Below, one piece after another: positions 1 to 6,713 of a stretch of DNA of 19,164 bases. The number at the start of each line of letters is the position of its first letter. Within the stretch, counting starts at the first letter, position 1. The notes beneath the pieces are model-generated. The model was not told where the DNA came from. It did not search any database and was given only the letters and a program-made list of their open reading frames with translations. This DNA is from UBA668 sp043740085 (GTDB lineage: Bacteria > Actinomycetota > Acidimicrobiia > Acidimicrobiales > Ilumatobacteraceae): contig JAYUCY010000085.1 of the NCBI GenBank assembly GCA_043740085.1, positions 1-19,164 on the forward strand. Direction: 5' to 3'. The translations under genes were made by a program, and so were the position numbers.

Positions 1-57
1 CTACGTGCATCTTCGCACGATTCGACGCGCGAGACAACGCGTGCGGACCATCGTTCA

Positions 58-1332
58 TCAGGACTTTTCCTGATCCGGCCCCCACTGCTGTACGCCCCGA
101 CGAACCAGGCGCAGGCCGTCGGCACCGACGGCGCTGGCCGGGCCGATTGCGGACGTACCGAATCGGCTACGTATTGCATCCATCGTCTCCTCTGCCACCT
201 GCCATTCCTGCTCGGCTGCCGGGACAGAATCGAACAGGTCGTCCAGCGACATCTGCTCGGCGACGGCTCCGAAGTTGCTGGCGCTGACACCCAGCAAACG
301 CACGCCGCGCGACGGATCGACAGCATCCAGTAGCGGCTCCACGGCCTTGATAATTCCATGGGCGGTGGCAATCGGGGACGGCAGAGTGATGGCTCTGCTG
401 ATCGTGCTGAAATCGGTGAACCGAACCTTCAGCGAGAGCGTCCGAGCGGCCACCTCCTGGGCGCGCAGACGGGCAGCGACACCATCTGCGAGGCGGACCA
501 ACTCCCGCAGCAGTTCGGCGTGGGTGTGACGATCCGTGCTGAAGGTCTCCTCATGGCCAATTGACTTCATTGCCCGGTCGACCACAACCGCCCGATCGTC
601 GATGGCCCACGCCAGCCGGAAGAGATGCTCGCCGTGTGCCTTTCCCAGCGCAGCGACCAACGTCGGCTCGTTCATTTCCGCCAGGTCGCGAACGGTACGA
701 ACTCCCAATCTGGTCAAGCGTTCCAGCGTCGCAGGGCCTACGCCCCATAGCGCCTTGACCGGCAGCGGATGCAGAAACGCCAATTCTTCGCCAGGGCGGA
801 CTTCCCATACTCCCCTGCCTTCGGCGACCCCCGCCAGTGTCGCCCTTGGCTTGGCTGCCACCGACGCCAACTTGGCGATGAATTTGCTGGGGGCGACACC
901 CACCGAACATCGCAGATCGAGTTGCTGCCAAACCTCCTCGCGCACGTGGGCCGCGATGTCGGTGCCACTGCCGAACAACCGGAGCGAGCCGGTGACGTCG
1001 AGGAACGCTTCGTCAAGGGAGAGCGGCTCGATGAGCGGAGTAACCGACTGGAAGATCTCGTGGACCTGCGTGCTGACCTGCGCGTACAGGTCGTGGTCTC
1101 CGGGAAGGAACACCGCGTGCGGGCACATACGACGTGCTTGAGTGGAGGGCATTGCTGAGTGGAGGCCGAAGCGGCGGGCCTCATACGAGGCAGCGGCGAT
1201 CACGCCACGGGCGCCGGTACCGCCGACGACTACTGGCTGGCCGCGCAGGTCCGGGCGCCGACGCAGCTCCACACTGACGTAGAACGCGTCCATGTCCACG
1301 TGCAGGATCGTTCGCGGCTGAGCCCCGCTCAT
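58..1332 (-). CDS. dinB: DNA polymerase IV (Y-family translesion polymerase)
   Basis: A 424-residue Y-family polymerase that copies past damaged bases with low fidelity. The sequence shows the first catalytic motif VDMDAFYVSVE (residues 12-22, metal ligand D13), YEARRFG at 50-56, and the second motif SLDEAFLDVT at 105-114 with D107/E108. The steric-gate position after the first motif is Tyr (Y18). Little-finger-domain sequence follows, and a QMSLDDLF-like stretch in the C-terminal third resembles a sliding-clamp binding peptide. Length is slightly above that of E. coli DinB because of a C-terminal tail. ATG start. It lies 15 nt behind the Nudix gene on the same strand and is probably the last gene of a three-gene operon. 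No SOS (LexA) box is obvious before the operon. The 57 bases beyond its stop, at the window edge, hold nothing I can support. Confidence 0.96.
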   Translation of the reverse strand: MSGAQPRTILHVDMDAFYVSVELRRRPDLRGQPVVVGGTGARGVIAAASYEARRFGLHSAMPSTQARRMCPHAVFLPGDHDLYAQVSTQVHEIFQSVTPLIEPLSLDEAFLDVTGSLRLFGSGTDIAAHVREEVWQQLDLRCSVGVAPSKFIAKLASVAAKPRATLAGVAEGRGVWEVRPGEELAFLHPLPVKALWGVGPATLERLTRLGVRTVRDLAEMNEPTLVAALGKAHGEHLFRLAWAIDDRAVVVDRAMKSIGHEETFSTDRHTHAELLRELVRLADGVAARLRAQEVAARTLSLKVRFTDFSTISRAITLPSPIATAHGIIKAVEPLLDAVDPSRGVRLLGVSASNFGAVAEQMSLDDLFDSVPAAEQEWQVAEETMDAIRSRFGTSAIGPASAVGADGLRLVRRGVQQWGPDQEKS

Positions 1333-1347
1333 GAGCTACACCGGAAC

Positions 1348-1830
1348 CTAGACCAGGCGTTCGATGCGCGCATTGCGTCGCTCGGCGCCGCGGAGCACAA
1401 ACTGGTAACTGTCGTTGACGGCACCAGACAGCCACTCGGTCACTGGAGCATGCACCCAGGGCGGGCTGGCCTTGAGCAGGTCCGTTGCCTCGACCGACGA
1501 CGCGTGGCGCACTTGCTCAACAATGCCGTCTGGGTCGGCGATGAGCACGTCGCCGTCGACGGCGGCAACTTCCCATGCTTCCACCTTCAGGCGCCAGCCC
1601 ATGTCGGGAGCGTCGACCGTGACCGTGTAACAACACCGCGCCCATGAGCGCACGACCAGCCCCGTCTCCTCGCGCACCTCGCGGGCCAGGCCCTCCAACA
1701 CAGTTTCACCTTCGTCGATGACGCCGCCCGGCGGCGTCCACTCCACGGAGCGGTCGCGTCGACGGTTGCTCACCAGCACCAGCCCATCGCCGTGGCGAAT
1801 GAGTGCGCCCCCAACCGTCCAATGGCGCAT
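1348..1830 (-). CDS. Nudix hydrolase (MutT-like)
   Basis: A 160-residue single-domain Nudix protein, a family that hydrolyses nucleoside diphosphates linked to another moiety. The Nudix box is complete: G36, five residues, E42, seven residues, then REVREETGL (50-58), with the E51/E54/E55 metal-binding set intact. The substrate cannot be read from the sequence. ATG start 3 nt after the stop of the glycosyltransferase gene, with dinB 15 nt downstream, so it sits in the middle of an operon. Pairing with a translesion polymerase fits a nucleotide-pool-cleansing role, but that is inference from context only. Confidence 0.9.
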   Translation of the reverse strand: MRHWTVGGALIRHGDGLVLVSNRRRDRSVEWTPPGGVIDEGETVLEGLAREVREETGLVVRSWARCCYTVTVDAPDMGWRLKVEAWEVAAVDGDVLIADPDGIVEQVRHASSVEATDLLKASPPWVHAPVTEWLSGAVNDSYQFVLRGAERRNARIERLV

Positions 1831-1833
1831 TGA

Positions 1834-2571
1834 TCAGCGACCGTCAGATCGGCGAGAGCGGCGGCCGCGGAAGTCGTTGATCCACAGTTTCATCACGAGC
1901 AGTAGGGCCTCTTGAATGATGCTGCCCGACATCTTGGACACACCCTCGGTGCGGTCCTGGAAGCTGATCGGGAACTCGACGATCTTGCCGCCAGTGCTGA
2001 CCAGGCGATAGGTCATCTCCACCTGAAAGCCGTAGCCGTCTGCCTCGACGGACTCGAACTTCATGCGCTCCAGGCCCGCCGAGCTGTAGGCCCGATATCC
2101 AGCCGTGGCGTCGTTGACCGCAAGACCCAAGACACCGGCCGCATAGCGGTTTCCCCAGCGGGACAGCATTCGCCGGCGGCGCGGCCAGTTGACGGTTTGG
2201 CCTCCCGGCACATACCGACTACCAATTGCGAGATCGGCGCCGTGCTCCACGTTCGTGAGCAGCGCAGGCAGGACCGCAGGATCGTGCGAGAGGTCGGCAT
2301 CCATCTGCACGCAGATCTCGGCGCCATCGTCGATTGCCTTGCGCAGTCCGGCGCGATAGGCATTGCCAAGGCCGTTCTTTGCATGGCGGCGCAGCACAGT
2401 GACGTGCCCAAGCTCCGCGCCAAGCGCCTCGGCTCGATCGGCGGTGCCATCGGGACTGCCGTCGTCGACGACGAGAATCTGCACCGCAGGTGCAGCGATC
2501 AGCACCTCGCGGATCACCCGCTCGATGTTTTCAATCTCGTTGTACGTAGGAATGATCACGGTGGCACGCAC
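1834..2571 (-). CDS. GT2 glycosyltransferase, polyprenol-phosphate mannose synthase type
   Basis: A 245-residue family-2 glycosyltransferase of the dolichol-phosphate-mannosyltransferase type, expected to transfer mannose from GDP-mannose to polyprenyl phosphate at the inner membrane face to make a lipid-linked donor. It shows the N-terminal IIPTYNE motif (7-12), nucleotide-binding VVDDGSPDG (34-42), the metal-binding DADLSHDP (91-98), GSRYVPGG and NWPRRRR (118-134), and NDATAGYRAY (153-162). It has no C-terminal membrane domain, so it is the soluble catalytic form, like the synthase domain of mycobacterial Ppm1. The frame is open upstream to 2760, but homology starts at MRATVIIPTYNE, so I choose GTG at 2571, with a TAGGCT hexamer 8 nt ahead. 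First gene of the operon with the Nudix and dinB genes. Sugar specificity is inferred. Confidence 0.9.
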   Translation of the reverse strand: MRATVIIPTYNEIENIERVIREVLIAAPAVQILVVDDGSPDGTADRAEALGAELGHVTVLRRHAKNGLGNAYRAGLRKAIDDGAEICVQMDADLSHDPAVLPALLTNVEHGADLAIGSRYVPGGQTVNWPRRRRMLSRWGNRYAAGVLGLAVNDATAGYRAYSSAGLERMKFESVEADGYGFQVEMTYRLVSTGGKIVEFPISFQDRTEGVSKMSGSIIQEALLLVMKLWINDFRGRRSRRSDGR

Positions 2572-2634
2572 GGTCGCAGAGCCTAGGTCGTCGGGCCTCG
2601 CAGAGTGCAGCGATCGCACCGTTACGCTGGCCGA
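2572..2634. promoter_or_regulatory. divergent promoter pair between glycosyltransferase and membrane-protein genes
   Basis: A 63-bp gap between two divergent GTG starts. On the minus strand TAGGCT (2585-2580) ends 8 nt before GTG 2571. On the plus strand TACGCT (2623-2628) ends 6 nt before GTG 2635. Neither start has a Shine-Dalgarno sequence. The placement fits -10 elements of leaderless transcripts. No good -35 hexamer is visible at either. Confidence 0.45.
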
Positions 2635-2916
2635 GTGACCGAACAGGAACGGCCTCTCTCCGCACTTCCATCCCCCGCCGCTCGCATTGCTGCCTTCGTC
2701 GCCATCCTCGTCGGTGGCCTGGCCGGCGGGCTCATCGGCTACACGCTCGTCAAGCTGCAATGCAACGGCGCGTGCGCATCACCGAAGGGCATCGGTGCCC
2801 TGGCTGGCGCACTCATCGCTGCCGGCGGCATGAGCGTCGTCGCGGTCCTTGTTCTGCGCGCAGTCGGTGAGTGGCGTCAGGTCGAGCAGCGCGAGCGTTC
2901 TGGCCGCAGCGAATGA
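2635..2916 (+). CDS. small two-helix membrane protein, unknown function
   Basis: A 93-residue protein that I do not recognise. Two hydrophobic, glycine/alanine-rich helices are visible: about 17-40 (AAFVAILVGGLAGGLIGYTL) and about 50-73 (IGALAGALIAAGGMSVVAVL). They are joined by a short loop with two cysteines (residues 44 and 48) and followed by a charged cytoplasmic tail. The frame opens at 2605, but GTG at 2635 is chosen because it follows a TACGCT -10-like hexamer by 6 nt and begins the first plausible protein sequence. Its stop overlaps the start of the phosphatase gene by 4 bp (ATGA), so the two are probably translationally coupled. Confidence 0.75.
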   Translation: MTEQERPLSALPSPAARIAAFVAILVGGLAGGLIGYTLVKLQCNGACASPKGIGALAGALIAAGGMSVVAVLVLRAVGEWRQVEQRERSGRSE

Positions 2917-3755
2917 GTACCGAGATGCAGCACGACGGCAACCTGCACGGCAACCTGCACGGCAACGACGAGCTGTTGCGGCTGGCGACGGATCTGGCGC
3001 TGCAGGCGGGCCGTCTTGCTCGCGATGGGCGCGCGGAGCACGGAATCGCCACCACGGACACCAAGTCGTCGGCCACCGACATGGTCACCGAGTTCGACAA
3101 GGCCAATGAAGCCCTCATCGTCGGTGGCATTCTTGCGGCCCGTCCGCACGACGCGATCGTTGGCGAAGAGGGCACCGACACCCCGGGTACCAGCGGGGTC
3201 GACTGGCTGATCGACCCCATCGACGGCACCACCAATTTCATGTACGGCCTGCCCGGCTGGGCCGTCTCGATCGCGGCGCGCACTGCGGCTGGCACACAGG
3301 TCGGCGTGGTCTACGTGCCCGCCACCGACGAGCTCTTCACTGCCACGGCCGGCGGCGGAGCACACCTCAACGGAACGGCCATCTCGTGCAGCACCACCGA
3401 CGACGTGGCGTTGGCCCTGGTGGCCACCGGCTTCAGCTACGCCGCCGACCGTCGGGCGCTGCAGGCACAGCGGGTGGCGGCGCTTCTGCCCCAGGTGCGC
3501 GACCTCCGTCGCTTTGGTGCCGCCGCGGCAGACTTGTGCAACCTGGCAGCCGGTCGAGTCGACGTCTACTTTGAGCAATGGCTCGGCCCGTGGGATCTCG
3601 CTGCTGGAGAACTGATTGCACGCGAGGCGGGTTGCCTCAGCAGCACCCTCGATGGCAGTGCCGTACGTCCCGACTCGGTCATCGCGGCCAACCCGCACCT
3701 GATCGGCCCGATGCGCGCCCTGATCGCGGAAATCGACGTTCAGCTCGGGTTCTAG
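2913..3755 (+). CDS. inositol monophosphatase family protein
   Basis: A 280-residue Mg-dependent phosphatase of the inositol-monophosphatase superfamily (IMPase / SuhB / HisN-type). The three metal-site motifs are intact: GEEGT (84-88), WLIDPIDGTTNF (98-109, D101 and D104) and WDLAAGELIAREAG (227-240, D228). The exact substrate (myo-inositol-1-phosphate, histidinol phosphate, or another sugar phosphate) cannot be fixed from sequence. ATG at 2913 overlaps the stop of the upstream membrane-protein gene. The N-terminal 18 residues are extra relative to the core fold and contain a short NLHG repeat encoded by a 12-bp tandem repeat. A 45-bp gap separates it from the response-regulator gene. Confidence 0.92.
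   Translation: MSTEMQHDGNLHGNLHGNDELLRLATDLALQAGRLARDGRAEHGIATTDTKSSATDMVTEFDKANEALIVGGILAARPHDAIVGEEGTDTPGTSGVDWLIDPIDGTTNFMYGLPGWAVSIAARTAAGTQVGVVYVPATDELFTATAGGGAHLNGTAISCSTTDDVALALVATGFSYAADRRALQAQRVAALLPQVRDLRRFGAAAADLCNLAAGRVDVYFEQWLGPWDLAAGELIAREAGCLSSTLDGSAVRPDSVIAANPHLIGPMRALIAEIDVQLGF
2935..2966 (+). repeat. 12-bp tandem repeat inside the phosphatase N-terminus
   Basis: The unit ACGGCAACCTGC occurs twice exactly (2935-2946 and 2947-2958) and then as an 8-nt partial copy (2959-2966). It encodes a repeated G-N-L-H in the nonconserved N-terminal extension. Because the unit is a multiple of three, gain or loss of copies would keep the frame. Confidence 0.9.
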
Positions 3756-3788
3756 CCCACCGCACACCGCGGAGGGGCCTCGGCCTGG

Positions 3789-3794
3789 CATCAT
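3789..3794 (+). promoter_or_regulatory. candidate -10 element before response regulator
   Basis: CATCAT ends 6 nt before the GTG start at 3801, at the same spacing as the other putative leaderless starts here, though with a weaker hexamer. No ribosome binding site at proper spacing is seen; a GGGG run is only 2 nt from the start. Speculative. Confidence 0.3.
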
Positions 3795-3800
3795 GGGGCG

Positions 3801-4481
3801 GTGGGAACTCGCATCCTTTCGGTCGAAGACGACGAGCGCATCCGTACGGCCGTGAAATTGGCCCTCGAAGACGAGGGCTGGACGGTCGATGAGGCCGGCA
3901 GCGGCGAGGAAGCGGTCGAGCTGTTCCATCGTTCGCCACCAGATGTCGTACTGATCGACATCATGTTGCCCGGCATCGATGGGTTCGAGCTGTGCCGCAC
4001 ATTGCGTCGCCACAGCGACGTGCCGATCGTCATGGTCACAGCTCGCAACGACACCCACGACGTCGTCGCCGGCCTGGAAGCGGGTGCTGACGACTACCTC
4101 ACGAAACCATTCGCCCCCAAGGAGCTGTCCGCCCGAATTCGTGCGCTGTTGCGTCGCATCCGCCCCATCAGTCCCGGCCACGCCAAGCTCACCTTCGGCG
4201 ATCTCGAGATCGTGCCCGAAGAAGGCAAAGTGCTGCGGGCAGGCCAGGAACTGCACCTCACCAAAACCGAGTTCCGTCTGCTCTGCGAGCTGGCGCAGAA
4301 CCCGGGCCGCGTGTTCAGCCGTGAAAGCCTGCTCGACAAGGTCTGGGGCTACGACTACTTCGGCGACGGTCGATTGGTCGATGTGCACGTTCGCCGGTTG
4401 CGCACCAAGGTGGAAGCAGACCCTGCGAACCCGCGGCACGTGGTCACCGTGCGGGGCCTGGGCTACCGACTGCAGTCGTGA
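3801..4481 (+). CDS. OmpR/PhoB-family response regulator (MtrA-like)
   Basis: A 226-residue two-component response regulator. The receiver domain (about 4-115) has the acidic pair in VEDDE (D10/D11), phospho-acceptor D53 in LIDIMLPGIDG, T80 in MVTARND and K102 in TKPF. The C-terminal winged helix (about 128-225) carries the TKTEFRLL, VWGYDYFGDGRLVDVHVRRLR and VRGLGYRL blocks typical of OmpR-type DNA-binding domains. GTG at 3801 starts the first conserved strand; a nearby ATG at 3793 is in another frame. Its stop overlaps the kinase start by 4 bp (GTGA). The following sensor kinase and GerMN lipoprotein reproduce the actinobacterial mtrA-mtrB-lpqB order, which controls envelope and cell-division functions in mycobacteria and corynebacteria. 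Orthology rather than analogy is inferred. Confidence 0.93.
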   Translation: MGTRILSVEDDERIRTAVKLALEDEGWTVDEAGSGEEAVELFHRSPPDVVLIDIMLPGIDGFELCRTLRRHSDVPIVMVTARNDTHDVVAGLEAGADDYLTKPFAPKELSARIRALLRRIRPISPGHAKLTFGDLEIVPEEGKVLRAGQELHLTKTEFRLLCELAQNPGRVFSRESLLDKVWGYDYFGDGRLVDVHVRRLRTKVEADPANPRHVVTVRGLGYRLQS

Positions 4482-6043
4482 CACAGCCCACCACCAGCAG
4501 CCTCACCAACCCCGGCTCGGTCGTCGGCGGCTCCGGTACCGGCGCCAATGCTGGCAATCCGGCAGATACCGCTGGCGATACCGGCGCAGATGCCGAGCGG
4601 CGACCCTCACGGTGGCGGCAACGGTGGCGCGAGCTACAACCTCGCCGGCTCAGCCTCCGCACTCGAATCTTGCTGATGTTCGGCATCGGCACACTATTCC
4701 TGTCCGGTTTCCTCGCCGCCGCCGCGTATAGCTTCACGCGCAGCAGTGTCGTCAATCAGCGCGACAGGGCCGCCATCGAGCAGGCCTATCGAAATGCGCA
4801 GGTCGCGCAGAACGAACTTGCGGCCAACAGCCCGTCAGCGAAGCCAGCCATCGACCGGCTCACCGCGTTGGGCGTCGCCCGCTTCGCAATCAACTATCGC
4901 GGCACATGGAGCGGCGGCAGCTCCGCTCAGTATGGGCCCGACAACATTCCCGCCTCGCTGCAACAGCGAGTCATCAACGACTCGACGCCCTCGCGCATGA
5001 TCACCCGTATTGGCAATGTGCCGGTGTTGGTGATTGGCATTCCGCTGACGGTCACTGAAGGCAGCTACTTCGAATTTGTGGCGTTGGACGATGTATCCAA
5101 CACACTCAACAGCGTGCTGCGCAGTCTGCTCTTCGCAGGCTTTATCACCACCCTGGCAGGGTCCCTGCTGGGCACGTTGGCTGCCAGTCGCGCGGTTCGC
5201 CCGCTCGGCGACGCGGCTCAGGCAGCGAAGGCAATCGCTGGCGGTCGGCTGGATACCCGGTTGGAGCCGACGGAGGATCCCGATCTTCGCGTGTTGGCCA
5301 ACTCGTTCAATGACATGGCCTCCGCGCTGCAAGCGCGAGTGGAGCGCGACGCTCGGTTCGCCAGCGATGTCAGCCACGAGCTGCGTTCACCGCTGATGAC
5401 ACTGGCCGCCAGTGCCGAGGTGATGCAGGCGCGCAGAGACGACATGCCCGAACGAGCCCAGGCCGCGCTCGACCTGCTGGTGGCCGACGTCACTCGCTTC
5501 CAAGGTTTGGTAGAAGACCTCCTCGAGATCTCCCGATTCGACGCTGGCGCGATTCGCCTCAACTTGGACGATCTGCTCGTTGCCGAGTTCGTGCGCCAGG
5601 CGGTCGCCGTCAGCAGCGCACCGTCCACGCCGGTGGCGGTGACCGAGCGCGCCGAGCGAGTGGTGATCCGCGGCGATCGTCGACGGTTGGCTCGCGTGGT
5701 CGCAAACCTGATCGACAATGCCCGCCTTCATGGTGGCGGCGAGTGCACCATCGCCGTCACCGAACCCGAAGGTGAAGGCGAACCTCTCGGGCACATTTGG
5801 ATCACCGTCGAGGACCACGGCCTTGGCGTACCGCTCGAAGAGCGCGAGCTGGTCTTCGAGCGCTTCGCACGTGGTGCGGTCGCCGGACGGCGCAGCAGCA
5901 GCGACGGCGCCGGGCTTGGCCTCTCGCTGGTCGATGAGCACCTGCGCATGCATGGTGGCCGTGTGTGGGTGGAGGATCGCCTGGACGGCGAGCCCGGCGC
6001 CCGTTTCGTACTGCAACTTCCCGCCGACGAGGTGGGCGTTTGA
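4478..6043 (+). CDS. HAMP-domain sensor histidine kinase (MtrB-like)
   Basis: A 521-residue membrane sensor kinase. A Gly/Thr/Ala-rich cytoplasmic N-terminal tail (1-45) and basic stretch precede TM1 (about 62-86). An extracytoplasmic sensor region of about 125 residues lies before TM2 (about 215-238), followed by HAMP (about 239-291). The HisKA motif SDVSHELRSPL has phosphorylatable H300. The HATPase domain has the N box (N410...N414), G1 DHGLG (446-450), F box around F460, and G2 GAGLGL (477-482). GTG start overlaps the response-regulator stop (GTGA), so the pair is cognate and coupled. The gene in turn overlaps the lipoprotein start. In the MtrAB-LpqB system the lipoprotein modulates the kinase from outside the membrane; the same arrangement is expected here by analogy. 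Confidence 0.93.
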   Translation: MTQPTTSSLTNPGSVVGGSGTGANAGNPADTAGDTGADAERRPSRWRQRWRELQPRRLSLRTRILLMFGIGTLFLSGFLAAAAYSFTRSSVVNQRDRAAIEQAYRNAQVAQNELAANSPSAKPAIDRLTALGVARFAINYRGTWSGGSSAQYGPDNIPASLQQRVINDSTPSRMITRIGNVPVLVIGIPLTVTEGSYFEFVALDDVSNTLNSVLRSLLFAGFITTLAGSLLGTLAASRAVRPLGDAAQAAKAIAGGRLDTRLEPTEDPDLRVLANSFNDMASALQARVERDARFASDVSHELRSPLMTLAASAEVMQARRDDMPERAQAALDLLVADVTRFQGLVEDLLEISRFDAGAIRLNLDDLLVAEFVRQAVAVSSAPSTPVAVTERAERVVIRGDRRRLARVVANLIDNARLHGGGECTIAVTEPEGEGEPLGHIWITVEDHGLGVPLEERELVFERFARGAVAGRRSSSDGAGLGLSLVDEHLRMHGGRVWVEDRLDGEPGARFVLQLPADEVGV

Positions 6044-6675
6044 GACAGCATCGCTTCCTGTCGCTGGCGGCCGCCATTGCACTGACGGGCGTTGCCCTCA
6101 ATGCGTGCGGTATCAGCTCCGACGACGGCCCGCGCAACGTGCCACCTGCCGACCAAGAGCAGCTCCGGGTTGCCACCGACCGCCGCGCCGGCGGCGCCGC
6201 CACCGGCACAGCACGTGTGTATCTGCTCGCCCCCGAGGGCGCCGGCCAATCACATGTGCTGCAGGCCGTCGCCCGCGACGTCAGCGAGAACGCACCCGAA
6301 GTGATCGGCGCGCTGCTCGCCGGCCCCAACGCGGAAGAACTCGTCGGCCAGTTCCGTACCGCCCTGCCAACTGGATTGCAGCTGATCTCGGCGACTCGCC
6401 GCGGCGGTGTACTGCGGGTTGACGTGTCGCAGGAGCTCGGCGAGCTCTCGGGCGAAGCGTTGGTCGCGGCTGTTGCTCAAATCGTGTTCACCGCTTCCGA
6501 GCTCGACGGCGTGCAGTCCGTGAAGATCCTCATCAATGGCGCCGACCAGCAGTGGCCCGCTGGCAATGGCGAGCTGCAGAGCGTGCCATTGACCGTCTAC
6601 GACTACCCCGGCTTGGTGTTGTCGTCGCAACCCGCGTACCCGGCCATTCCGACGCCGACGCAGGCACTCGGCTAA
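6040..6675 (+). CDS. GerMN-domain lipoprotein (reduced LpqB-like)
   Basis: A 211-residue predicted lipoprotein. TTG at 6040 overlaps the kinase stop (TTGA). From it the protein reads RQHRFLSLAAAIALTGVALNAC, a textbook lipoprotein signal with lipobox LNAC at Cys24. The body is a GerMN domain: ARVYLLAPEG, IGALLAGPNAEEL, TGLQLISATRRGGVLRVDVS, VAQIVFTASELDGVQSVKILING. Mycobacterial and streptomycete LpqB proteins carry GerMN plus a large propeller domain and are near 580-600 residues. This one stops soon after GerMN with a short Pro/Thr tail. The upstream frame is open to 5965, inside the kinase gene, but that extension is Arg-rich and would block the signal peptide. Probable partner of the MtrB-like kinase. 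Confidence 0.87.
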   Translation: MRQHRFLSLAAAIALTGVALNACGISSDDGPRNVPPADQEQLRVATDRRAGGAATGTARVYLLAPEGAGQSHVLQAVARDVSENAPEVIGALLAGPNAEELVGQFRTALPTGLQLISATRRGGVLRVDVSQELGELSGEALVAAVAQIVFTASELDGVQSVKILINGADQQWPAGNGELQSVPLTVYDYPGLVLSSQPAYPAIPTPTQALG

Positions 6676-6685
6676 CCCTGCGATC

Positions 6686-6713
6686 CGGCTGTCTCAGCCG
6701 AAGAAGACTTCGG
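6686..6713. terminator. possible bidirectional terminator, two overlapping hairpins
   Basis: The convergent junction between the lipoprotein and phosphofructokinase genes contains CGGCTG-TCT-CAGCCG (6686-6700) and an overlapping CCGAAG-AAGA-CTTCGG (6698-6713). They share three bases and are therefore mutually exclusive. Neither has a clear T run. They extend into the end of the phosphofructokinase coding region. Confidence 0.35.

Noticed and set aside
1..57. CGCACG...CGTGCG inverted pair downstream of dinB
   Set aside because: Only 6-bp arms about 20 nt apart, no T run, and cut off by the window edge; it cannot be called a terminator.
2572..2760. 63-codon N-terminal extension of the glycosyltransferase
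   Set aside because: It runs through the divergent gene and its promoter, is low in conserved content, and the family starts at the IIPTYNE region.
3756..3800. GC-rich bits (CCGCGG, GAGGGGCCTC) between the phosphatase and response-regulator genes
   Set aside because: Stems are too short and overlapping for a terminator call; likely chance in GC-rich DNA.
2877..4484. Minus-strand open frame of 535 codons opposite the phosphatase and response-regulator genes
   Set aside because: It is antisense to two clear genes with intact catalytic motifs; its protein is His/Gln/Val-rich without any family motif. Long antisense frames are expected in high-GC DNA.
5965..6039. Upstream extension of the GerMN lipoprotein inside the kinase gene
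   Set aside because: It would put an Arg-rich stretch before the signal peptide; TTG 6040 gives a normal lipoprotein signal and a 4-bp overlap.
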